Positions 1-8,844 of a DNA stretch of 64,000 nt are shown piece by piece (the first letter of the stretch is position 1; the number at the start of each line of letters is the position of its first letter). The stretch is from Theobroma cacao. Its lineage: Eukaryota > Streptophyta > Magnoliopsida > Malvales > Malvaceae. The stretch lies in the NCBI RefSeq assembly GCF_000208745.1, contig NC_030859.1:21031231-21095230 (forward strand). Reading direction: 5' to 3'. Under the pieces are notes generated by a model. It was not told the DNA's origin. It did no database searches and saw only the letters and a list, made by a program, of their open reading frames with translations. Both the position numbers and the translations under genes were made by a program.

Positions 1-440
1 CTACCAATGTTCCCTAACATCTCTTCCATGTGGATGTACTTGTACCAGAGCACGTCCACGTGTGGGAGAACTGTGACGGCACGGTTCCAAACATCCCTTG
101 CGTGGTTGAAGAATTTGTTCTTCATCTCAAATTTAGCGTAATTGAGCCAAAGAGAGCAGTTCTGATCATTAACTTTCACAGCGCGATGCCACACGATTCG
201 TGCTCCCATGAAATCCTTTAGGGACTCGCGCCATTTGGCATAGTTGATCCAGGCACCGATGTTCCAGCTTTCACGGGAAATTTCGTCTTCAAATTTGAGG
301 AGATGATACTCGAGGAGTTCTATTGAGTTTGTAAGCTTTTGTTTTGGTGCTTGGATTTCTGCTTCTTGCTGCTTTCGAGATTCCAGGAGGATCTGTTCAG
401 CAGTAACCTGAGGGAGTTTGACCTCGGGAGAAGGATCCAT
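1..440 (-). CDS. Crooked-neck-like (CRNKL1/Clf1/Syf3) splicing factor, N-terminal part, runs off window
   Basis: On the minus strand an uninterrupted frame of 146 codons runs from the ATG at 440-438 to the window edge. It contains the opening of crooked-neck proteins (VTAEQIL near residue 12, then an acidic/basic stretch) and three half-a-TPR (HAT) units with the typical W..YA.W and WNRAVTVLP motifs, closing with LWYKYIHMEEMLGNI. Crooked neck is a HAT-repeat scaffold of the spliceosomal NineTeen complex in the nucleus. Normal plant homologues have about 30 more residues before VTAEQIL, and this copy is divergent there (HHLLKFEDE-like instead of a basic RRRKEF stretch), so it looks like a 5'-shortened, fast-evolving paralogue. 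The remains of another copy lie directly upstream at 877-990. Whether it is expressed cannot be told; family assignment is firm, function is not. Confidence 0.75.
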   Translation of the reverse strand, partial: MDPSPEVKLPQVTAEQILLESRKQQEAEIQAPKQKLTNSIELLEYHLLKFEDEISRESWNIGAWINYAKWRESLKDFMGARIVWHRAVKVNDQNCSLWLNYAKFEMKNKFFNHARDVWNRAVTVLPHVDVLWYKYIHMEEMLGNIG

Positions 441-876
441 AACTTTTGATGCCAAGATTTCAACTGTTACTTGATAGTACTACATTCAGGAAAGAGATGG
501 TACTATTAACTGCTTCCTTTTGGGATCATTGTTCCCATCGGTTGCCATGTTTTGGTTTTGCTTTTTCCTCTTGAACATGCTTCATTTCTGTTCCAAGTTC
601 CAATAGCACATAGAGTTGAAGTCCTATTTAAGTTTTTTTTGGCCAAAAGACTTGTATATCAATCACTACAATCAATTAAGAGGAGTTGTTAAAACAAGGA
701 ATGAACAGAAACCAAATTAGAACCAAGTTCCAGCTGTGATTCCTACCTCCAACAAATTGTATTTATCAAGACACTTCTTCCCTTAAAAAGCATGCACAAC
801 TGAATAACACAGCTAAGCTGGCATGCTTGTATTTACGTTTGCAAGGGTTGCGAGAAAGTTAAAACAAAATGTCTTC
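441..876. repeat. CRNKL downstream-flank sequence, also present at about 31290-31480 and 32285-32420
   Basis: No gene is seen here. The stretch around 630-735 (AAAGACTTGTATATCAATCA onward, then the AATTAAGAGGAGTTGTTAAA block) recurs with few changes at 32300-32380 and partly at 31350-31480. It is the 3' flank of the CRNKL gene, which was copied together with the last exon. Confidence 0.6.
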
Positions 877-990
877 CTAATCCTCATCAAAAGAGATCTT
901 GTGCTTTTTCCACTTGTAACAGCTTCCAAAATCTTGAGATTCATGGTCTGATTTTCTTCTGGGAATACGTAATCAATGTATTCCTCATAC
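877..990 (-). pseudogene. Last exon of a crooked-neck-like gene, frameshifted
   Basis: After a clean acceptor (TTTGCAG, read on the minus strand) the frame gives YEEYIDYVFPEENQ and then NLKILEA, the C-terminal signature of crooked-neck proteins. A one-base loss near 919-922 breaks the frame; the other frame continues as YKWKKHKISFDED and stops at 879-877, where the family normally ends. The exon belongs to a CRNKL copy whose upstream exons were separated from it by the MULE inserted at 1046. The same exon, with different damage, occurs at 31510-31620. Confidence 0.7.
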
Positions 991-1036
991 CTGCAAAGCC
1001 AAATAATTCAGCATTTAGTACCCAAGGAAAACACAA

Positions 1037-1045
1037 ATATGTTAA
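1037..1045 (+). repeat. Left 9-bp target-site duplication of the MULE (ATATGTTAA)
   Basis: ATATGTTAA directly precedes the element end GAGAAAATT and is repeated exactly after the other end at 20607-20615. Nine bases is the usual duplication length of Mutator-like elements. The related intron copy at 31655-31690 runs through this site without an insertion, as an unoccupied paralogue should. Confidence 0.85.
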
Positions 1046-1440
1046 GAGAAAATTGTGAGAAATGGATCTCTTGATAAGGTGATTTCAGCAATAAACACTC
1101 ATATAAAGTTATCTATTTCTAGCCAAAAAGAAGCATGAGTAGACCAAAATGCCCTTAAAAATATCGTTTCAAATTAAGGTCCCGATATCTCTCTCCCACC
1201 AGAGAGAAAATAGAAATAAATAAATGCTCAGCTGTTTGAGCTCGACATCTTTCTCTCTCAACTCTCTAAACTGTCTCAACTCTGCCAACTCTTTATTGAG
1301 CAACATCGTCATCAACTCTCTCAGCTCTCTGAACTATATAAGCTCTGTCAACTCTCTGTTAAGCAACATCGTCATCGGGTTGTGGTCTATCTCTTGATAT
1401 CTAGCCATATTGTCGTAGATTAACAGACCCTATAGCAGAG
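1046..1440 (+). promoter_or_regulatory. Left end and 5' leader of the MULE transposase gene
   Basis: Between the element tip and the transposase ATG lies a leader with CTCTCTCAACTCT-type repeats (about 1230-1365, including two copies of GCAACATCGTCATC). It probably holds the promoter and the 5' untranslated region of the mudrA gene; no TATA box was identified with certainty. Confidence 0.4.
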
Positions 1441-1519
1441 ATGACATCAAGGTATGTTATTGGGTTTATTGCTGTAACACTTAAATTTTTGAAACATTTG
1501 GTGTAAATTAGAATATGGA

Positions 1520-1860
1520 TTAGAAACATTGCCCAGAGTTGTTACACGCCATGCATCTATAACATGTGTTAGCGTTATTTTAACATGTCACGACATTGGT
1601 TATTTTAGGGCAGTTCGTGTAACGAGTTAATAATTACATTGATTGGCGTGTCACACGCCATGGGCATTTTAGGCCAGTTCGTGTAAAGACATAGTAATTA
1701 TAGTCATTGGCGTGTCAGCATTGGCGTGTTACAACATTTTACGTTATATGCATGGCGTATTACAATATTTTATGTTATATGCATGACGTTATGTTATATG
1801 CATGGCGTGTTACAACATGACTGACAAATTCTAGAACACGGCATGTCATGTAATGTGTTA
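1520..1860 (+). repeat. Short-repeat array in transposase intron 1 (inverted partner at 12430-12750)
   Basis: The array repeats TTACGTTATATGCATGGCGTGTTACAA-like units of about 37 bases, after a unique lead containing GGTTATTTTAGGGCAGTTCG. The whole block, lead included, is found reversed and complemented at 12430-12750 beside the Ulp1 gene. It lies within the first intron of the transposase gene. Confidence 0.75.
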
Positions 1861-3062
1861 AATGATTGACAAATTATTGTTGTTTTCAAAATTTCAGTGG
1901 GGTTTCAATTGTGCGACTTGTGATAAGACACGGTGGTCAGTGGATGGATGGCATTTACAAGGGTGGCGAGTCACGAATGCTAGGGGTTATGAGTGATTTG
2001 TCGTTTGTGAGATTGATGAAGTTGGTTGAAGATATTGTTGGGGTAAACTAAAAAATTAACGAGATTGAGTTACATGCATTGATTAGTACACCTGGAAAGC
2101 TATCACGGCCAATTATCAAGGACGATGAAGATGTTGCATTAATTCTGCTAGAACAAATGAATGTTCCGGCTGTGTATGTCAGCATTAAGGGACGCCAAAC
2201 AAATGTTATGTCACATGAAAAAGCTGAACAACATGGTAATAAGCTCAATCAAAATGAGATATACAATGCTTCACATATACCACAGCATTCAGTCCGTAAC
2301 CCACAACAATGGCAATTGACGTATGCACAAGAGTTTGAGCAGCCCGGTAGACACACGACATTCATAGAACAGTTGGCTACACAATTCCGATCAGGATGTG
2401 CATCGAACCAATTAGTTACTTATATCCAATAAATGCAACAATCGGGTGAAACTGTACAGAGTGTAATGGCATTTTCAAATGAGAATGCAATACTAGAGTA
2501 TAATACTACGACGTTGGAGGGTGACACTACAACGCTCGAGGATAATACTACATCTGATGAGGGAAATGAGGATTTGTTCCCTGCCGATGAACATAGATTT
2601 GATGACAATTTGGATGATGGGCCTGATGAATGGCATGATGAGAGTTCAAACGAGGACTGGCTTTATGACAGTGACATTCCAATTTGCAATAATGTTTAAG
2701 GCGAAACGGAACCTATTTGAGGTGTTGATGTATGAGATGTTCAGTGTGATGACCCCATATATAATAACCCTATCGTTGATGAGAACGGGATTCGTTCCCC
2801 TAGTACATTGCTCCATGATAGTTATCAAGAAATGGGAAATGCAGGGATATCTCGTACGTGAATAATTTCAGGTGCAGAAATGTTCTCCTTCTAAACAATT
2901 ACAATTGAGGAGTTGAGATGTGTCGATGATTGCTTATACAAAGGAAGAATGTTTTCCTCAAAGGCCGAGTTGAAACGAGCTTTGAACGTATTGGCTCTAA
3001 AAGAGCAGTTTGGGATAAGAGTAAAAAGGTCATGTACAGCTCGTTATGAGGTTGGTTGTAAG

Positions 3063-3067
3063 GACAA
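3063..3067 (+). repeat. Left 5-bp target-site duplication of the solo LTR (GACAA)
   Basis: GACAA here and at 5246-5250 bracket the solo LTR. Five bases is the usual length for LTR retrotransposon integration. Confidence 0.85.
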
Positions 3068-3082
3068 TGTGATGTCCCACTC

Positions 3083-3640
3083 ATAAGAGACAAAAGAGGA
3101 GAAAAGAAAGAAGAAGAGAGAAGAAGAAAAAGAGGGGTCGGTCAAAATGGAGAAGAAAGAAAAGAGAGAGAAGAAGAAAAGTCAATGATGCCAAAAACAA
3201 AGGGAGAAAAGACAAGAGAGAAAGAGAAAAAGAAAGAGAATGAAGAGAATGGGGGGCCCGAGGAAGAGAAAAGAGAGAAGAGAAATAGAATAACAAGAGA
3301 AAGAGAATAAGAAAGGAGAGTGAGAGAGCACGGCAGAGCAGAAAAAAAAAAGAAAGAGAAAAAAAAGGAAAGAGGGAGCATAGCGACAAGGGAGAAGAAA
3401 GAGGGAAGAAATAAGAGAAAGAAAAAGAAGGAGAAGGAGAGAAGGAGCACGGCGACAAGGGAGAAGAAATAAGAGAAAGAAAAATAAGGAGAATGAGATA
3501 AGGAGCACTGCGACGAGGGGGAAGAAAGAAGAAAAAGAAAAAGAAGAAGAAGGAAAAAAAGAGCAGCGGCACAAAAGGAAAAAAAAGAAGAAGAAGAAAA
3601 ACGAAAAAGAAGAGAGAATAGCTAAGTACACGAGCGAAAT
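3083..3640. repeat. Long homopurine (GA) tract within the solo LTR
   Basis: For about 560 bases the plus strand is almost entirely A and G, with a recurring GGAGCACGGCGACAAGGGAG motif (near 3375, 3445 and 3500). Open frames of 100-160 codons on the minus strand here are only Ser/Phe/Leu-rich translations of the tract. Confidence 0.8.
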
Positions 3641-3777
3641 AATAGCGAAGTAGCGTCCCGCTATTGTGAGGTAAGTGGGTGCTAGATTTTAAAATTATTT
3701 CCTTATAATATATTATATAGGTGACATTTGATAGTTGACGAAATTGTGGATAACATAAGTTGGTAGAATGCCTTAGG

Positions 3778-3820
3778 TTATTTGTGCTTGTGATAAGGAT
3801 TTTATATCTATTTTTTTTAA

Positions 3821-3864
<44 letters not shown>

Positions 3865-3912
3865 TATTNTTATTTGTGCTTGTGATAAGGATTTTATATC
3901 TATTTTTTTTAA

Positions 3913-3958
<46 letters not shown>

Positions 3959-3960
3959 GT
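3778..3960. repeat. Exact direct duplication flanking a single N (likely assembly artefact)
   Basis: TTATTTGTGCTTGTGATAAG and the AT microsatellite after it occur at 3778 and again at 3870, 92 bases apart, with one N at 3869 between them. The two copies look identical apart from microsatellite length, which fits two contig ends joined with an undetected overlap. Confidence 0.7.
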
Positions 3961-4197
3961 TTTTAAATATCACTTCAAAAATCGTACCTTGCAAGTTTGT
4001 GAGATGTTTGGGCCAATGGCCTTTGTGTTAGTTTATAAAACTTGATAAATTATTTATTTCATGTGACAAGCTGATTTGGTAAATATACCATGCTTTGAGA
4101 TAAAATAAGCACAACATTGATTTATGATTATACTGTTTACAAACTATTATGATTTACAAATGCTTCAAATTGCAATGATTTTTTATATTTGATTTTA

Positions 4198-4434
4198 AAG
4201 GGGGACCTGAAGCCCCGATTCATATGGTGGCGTGGGCAGTTCCCACGAGTAGGCAAAGGGGGACCTGAAGGTCCGATTTATATTTGGTGACGTGGGTAGT
4301 TTCCACGAGTAGGCAAAGGGGGACCTGAAGCCCTGATTTATATTTGGTGACGTGGGTAGTTCCCACGAGTAGGTAAAAGGGGGACCTGAAGCCCTAATTT
4401 ATATGGTGGCGTGGACAGTTCCCATGAGTAGGTG
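4198..4434. repeat. Four-copy tandem repeat of about 60 bases in the solo LTR
   Basis: The unit AAAGGGGGACCTGAAGCCC followed by a GTGGCGTGGGCAGTTCCCAC-like stretch starts at about 4198, 4255, 4315 and 4377. Differences between copies are a few percent. It includes the short inverted pair GTGGG...CCCAC. Confidence 0.8.
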
Positions 4435-5245
4435 ATGATGTCTGAGATAGTAAGCCTAAGGGCTATATTAAACCTACTCGAGTATGATGGTCATTTGTAG
4501 ATTTTTTATTTTACTATGCATGGCATTAATACTTGAAAATTTTTATTTATTTAATGGCAAGCAAATTTACCTATTCATTGGTGATCAATTAATTCACCTT
4601 TTTATATTTGAGAATTTTCATTTCTCACTTGTCATTGAATTTAATGATGATTGGATGTCGATGTTGAAAGATTTTTTTTGTATCCTACATACAACTGTTT
4701 TCATACATGTTTATTTGGGGATTATTATTTTTAAGAATTGCAAGGTATAAAACAAAATCTCTCATTTTTATGGAATGTATTTTCTACCCTTACTCTTGAG
4801 TTTATAAACATTCCACCTTTATGTTGTTTCTCTTCTTCGCTTACTCACGGGGTCGATGATTATCACTGAGTCTATGAGACTTACACCCCTCTTATTTTCT
4901 TTTTTTGCAGATAGAGATCAGTCTAATGTGTAACCATCGATGCATACGGACCACCGCAGAGTAGGTAAAGGCATCTCTTAGCCTCGCTCTTAGTCGCTCC
5001 GCTGTTTAGTGTTATGTTAAAACGAAATTTACTAGGTGTTGAAAAATGTTGTCAACTCATAAACGTGAATTATTATTATTTTGAATGGAGTAGATAGTAG
5101 TTTAATTTTTATATATTCACTTACACACGTGATTATATGTATTTAATGAATCTAGCGAAAGTTTTAAATGAGGCTTGTTCGGGACTTAGCGAAAATTCTT
5201 TGAAAGTCTCGGATGCCGATAGCGACCAAGGAAGGGGTCGTTACA

Positions 5246-5250
5246 GACAA
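5246..5250 (+). repeat. Right 5-bp target-site duplication of the solo LTR (GACAA)
   Basis: This is the second GACAA copy, directly followed by the resumed transposase reading frame (GACAAGACATGCAAG). Confidence 0.85.
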
Positions 5251-7074
5251 GACATGCAAGTTCAGTATACGTGCAACGAAGTTACTTGAAGGAGGAGAAT
5301 ATTGGCAAGTTTGGATGTTCCACAAAGTACACACATGTACTGTCGATGGTTTGCAAGGGCGATTTGCAACCGCGAGTGCGAAGATAATTGGTGAACTTAT
5401 GTCACACAAGCTTCAGGCTAATGGAGTAGCATTGAGATCTAAGGACATAATTGGTGAGATAAAGGTTCAGTGGGGATTGGAATGCCTGTATGGTAAGGCT
5501 TGGCAAGCGAAGAAGTATGCGGAGAGGCTTGTTTTCGATCCCCCAGAGGAGTCATTTCAACTACTACCCTCGTATTTTTATATGTTGGAACAAGAAAATC
5601 TTGACACAGTTACTACAATGGCTACTGGTGAGGTAAAAAGATTCAAATATTGTTTCTAGGCATACGGGGCTTGTATTTAGGGGTTTAGGGATGTAATGTG
5701 TCCTACGGTTGTAACTGATGCAACACATCTAAAAGGCAGGTTCAAAAGTGTTCTGTTTGTCGCTGTATGCAAAGATGCGAACGAGTGTGTATATCCAGTT
5801 GCTTTTGGAATCGGTCATGTTGAGGATGAAGACTCATGGACGTGGTTTCTTAGCAAGCTGCATGATACGGTTGGTTGTCCTGAAAACACTATGTTCATTT
5901 CTGATAAGCATCTCGGCATTAAGAAAGTAATTCAAAATGTATACCCAGAAGCACACCACAATTTATGTGGGTACCACTAGAAGAAAAACTTTAAAAACAA
6001 GTTCAAGCCCGACGATGTTTCTATGATTTTCACCCTCGCTCGAGATTACTATAAGGCTTTCCATTTCAACAAACATATGAACCAGCTCAAGTAGATTCAC
6101 ACGGAAGCCCACGCTGACCTTATGAGAATAGGCCCTAAGAGATAAGCATGTGCCTGTTCACCGGTAAGGCAATACCAAATGATGACATCCAACATTGCGA
6201 AATGTGTTAACTCATGCTTAAAGCATGCAAGACAAATGCCAATCACTGTTTTGATTGAGTTCATCAGAGACATGTTCCAACGTTGGTTCCATGACCGGTA
6301 CGAGGAGGCCGTCAAGGTGACCATGCCCCTCAGCCTTTGAGTTGCTAGGCAGTTGAGCAAATGGTTCAATGATGCACATCGCTTTATGGTTAAGCCTATC
6401 AATCGAGTGGAGTTTGAAGTTAAAGATGGGAAGATGGACGAACTTGTAAATCTGTCCACGAAGACGTGTTCATGTTGTGAGTTCCAAACAAATTTACTGC
6501 CATGCAGCCATGCCATTGCAGCAATAAGGTCAGAATATCTTTATTTCTTATTTGAACCCTAATTGACATAGTATTTACATTGTGCTTGAACATTGAGTTC
6601 ATTGTATTTTTCAGTAAATGCAAACGTGAAGCCATTGAATTCTGCGCTGACTACTACAAGACAACCATTTTAGTGGAGGGTTATACGGGGTCCATTCACC
6701 CGGTAGGGCATCCTAGCTAGTGGGACATCCCCCTTCATGTGAAATAAATTGTCGTCTTGACACCACCTTGGCTAGGCCAAGTGGGAAGACCTAGGAGGAA
6801 AAGGATTCCATCGGCCGGTGAAGGCAGTCGAGCACGGAGATGTTCGTAATGCAAAAGGTACGACCATAACAGACAGAATTGCCCATCACCATTTGCAATT
6901 CCATCCACAAATCTGGCACCATCTCTAAGTCAATTAGCGCCTCCACAAGTGCACCGACCGAAAGCATGCTCAAGTTGCAGACAAACCGGTCACACCCGCA
7001 ACAACTGTCCAATACGAAAGACAATGTCTGAAAGCATAGGGCGTCTTATGGATGAAGATAGCTTGTCGGCCTAA

Positions 7075-8023
7075 CTAAATGTGCAACCCATGTGCAATAT
7101 CTTTTTCACAATTTGCTCTTGCAGTATCTTACATTCATTCATATTTGGATTTTGTGTTTGTTAGTTTCCTCTCGTAAATGAGTCTTTATTTTTTTTATTA
7201 ATTTTGTATATATATTATTTGATTATTCATTTCATTTTGTCCATAGTTTTGAACACTGAATAGACTTGCGAAGTCCCTATACTGTTACCCCATTTCTTAC
7301 ATTTTATTATGACTTGTATTAGACAATTAATAATTTAATTTAATTCCTTTCTATTTCATTTGATTTAACTTTTTATGTTCTTACAATCAAATCTCTTAAG
7401 AGATATAAAATTAATTCATCTAACTTTAGTAGCTTTCTAAATCCTCATATTCAATTTGTTTTTGTAATTTTTTAATTACAACGTTTATTTTATCTTATTA
7501 ATACCTCCATATAAAACTTTAAGCCAATCACTTAACAAAATAATANNNNNNNNNNNNNNNNNNNNNNNNNNNNNNNNNNNNNNNNNNNNNNNNNNNNNNN
7601 NNNNNNNNNNNNNNNNNNNNNNNNNNNNNNNNNNNNNNNNNNNNNNNNNNNNNNNNNNNNNNNNNNNNNNNNNNNNNNNNNNNNNNNNNNNNNNNNNNNN
7701 NNNNNNNNNNNNNNNNNNNNNNNNNNNNNNNNNNNNNNNNNNNNNNNNNNNNNNNNNNNNNNNNNNNNNNNNNNNNNNNNNNNNNNNNNNNNNNNNNNNN
7801 NNNNNNNNNNNNNNNNNNNNNNNNNNNNNNNNNNNNNNNNNNNNNNNNNNNNNNNNNNNNNNNNNNNNNNNNNNNNNNNNNNNNNNNNNNNNNNNNNNNN
7901 NNNNNNNNNNNNNNNNNNNNNNNNNNNNNNNNNNNNNNNNNNNNNNNNNNNNNNNNNNNNNNNNNNNNNNNNNNNNNNNNNNNNNNNNNNNNNNNNNNNN
8001 NNNNNNNNNNNNNNNNNNNNNNN
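7075..8023. other. AT-rich MULE centre and assembly gap (N at 7546-8023)
   Basis: From 7075 to 7545 the sequence is AT-rich, with no coding signal, and probably includes the 3' untranslated region of the transposase. Positions 7546-8023 (478 bases) are unknown. The sequence re-emerges inside a minisatellite, so the gap is likely caused by that array. Confidence 0.8.
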
Positions 8024-8700
8024 GGCAGCCCCATCTTGTGGTGAGACGTTGAGTGGAAGCAGATAGTTGGCGTGACACGTTGAGTGCATGCAGATTTCTA
8101 TGGTGACACGTTGACTTCCTGCTGTATTGTGGGGTGACATGGCATGCTCCAATTGTGGTGACACGCTGAGTGGAAGCAGATAGTTGGCGTGACACGCTGA
8201 CTTCTTGCTAATTTCTGTGAGGACAAGCTGACTTCTTGCAGTATTGTGGGGTGACACGGCACGCCCCATCTTATGGTGACACGCTGAGTGCATGTAGATT
8301 TCTGTGGTGACATGTTGACTTCTTGCTGTATTGTGGGGTGACACGACACGCCCCAATTATGGTGACACGCTGAGTGGAAGCAAATAGTTGATGTGACACG
8401 TTGACTTTTTACTGATTTCTGTTATGACACGCTAAGTTCTTACAGTATTGTGGGGTGACACGGCACTCCCCATTTTGTGGTGACATGTTGAGTGGAAGCA
8501 GATAGTTGGCGTGACATGCTAAGTGCATGTAGATTTCTGTGGTGACACGCTAACTTCTTGTTGTATTGTGGGGTGACACGACACACTCCAATTGTGGTGA
8601 CACGTTGAGTGGAACCAGATACTTGGCATGACACGCTGACTTGTTCCAGTTTTCAATGGTGACACGCCATGCCCCAATTGTGTGACACACCAAGTGGTTG
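8024..8700. repeat. Minisatellite with GTGACACG core between the two MULE genes
   Basis: Units of roughly 50 and 100 bases alternate: one contains GTATTGTGGGGTGACACGGC and CGCCCCA, the other GACACGCTGAGTGGAAGCAGA, and both carry GTGACACG or a variant of it. The array starts in the gap, so its length is unknown. Open minus-strand frames in it (Ser/Thr/His-rich) are translations of the repeat. Confidence 0.85.
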
Positions 8701-8844
8701 CAATATTAATTTAAAGGCACTGTGTTTGAATTGAGAAAGAAAAAGTAATGTATAAAATGTACAAATATTAAAATTAATCAAATTAATTGTATATACAAAA
8801 AATGTACAGACAAGGGTCGATATGTTCAGGGTTCGCTCTCACAA

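Larger units (their letters stand above)
3068..5245. mobile_element. Solo LTR (Gypsy-like) inserted in the transposase reading frame
   Basis: The segment begins TGTGATGTCCCAC and ends GGTCGTTACA, i.e. TG...CA, and is flanked by GACAA on both sides. No pol or gag is present, so it is a solo LTR of 2178 bases left by LTR-LTR recombination. Removing it with one GACAA copy restores the codons for K-D-K-T-C, the expected transposase sequence, which fixes the borders to the base. It contains a purine tract (3083-3640), a duplicated AT stretch around an N, and a 60-base tandem array (4198-4434). The lineage and reading direction are not certain. Confidence 0.85.
1441..7074 (+). pseudogene. mudrA: mudrA-type MULE transposase, split by a solo LTR and several stops
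   Basis: A mini-exon (ATGACATCAAG, 1441-1451) is followed by a GT..AG intron to about 1896; the frame then reads SSGVSIVRLVIRHGG, the usual start of plant mudrA-like proteins. Further on come the N-terminal MULE domain (GKLSRPIIKDDEDVA and, across the inserted LTR, the CKD|KTCKFSIRATK join), the transposase core (VTDATHLKGRFKSVLFVAV at about 5711 with a catalytic Asp, FISDKHLGIKK with the second Asp), a SWIM zinc finger (TCSCCEFQTNLLPCSHAIA, 6467-6525) and C-terminal zinc knuckles (CSSCRQTGHTRNNC near 6975), ending at TAA 7072-7074. Stops at about 5657, 5670, 5978, 6091, 6144, 6338 and 6718 kill it. Several fit Gln or Trp codons altered by single C-to-T or G-to-A changes. Confidence 0.85.

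Noticed and set aside
3081..3631. Minus-strand open frames of 102-163 codons
   Set aside because: They are translations of the homopurine tract, made of Ser, Phe, Leu and Pro only, in all three frames.
7546..8023. Long minus-strand frames across this stretch
   Set aside because: They consist almost wholly of unknown residues from the N gap.
8098..8634. Minus-strand frames rich in Ser, His and Thr
   Set aside because: The frames follow the minisatellite unit and continue through the N gap; no start, domain or codon pattern supports them.
8024..8700. CRISPR-like direct repeats
   Set aside because: Units vary in length, have no unique spacers, and the DNA is plant nuclear.
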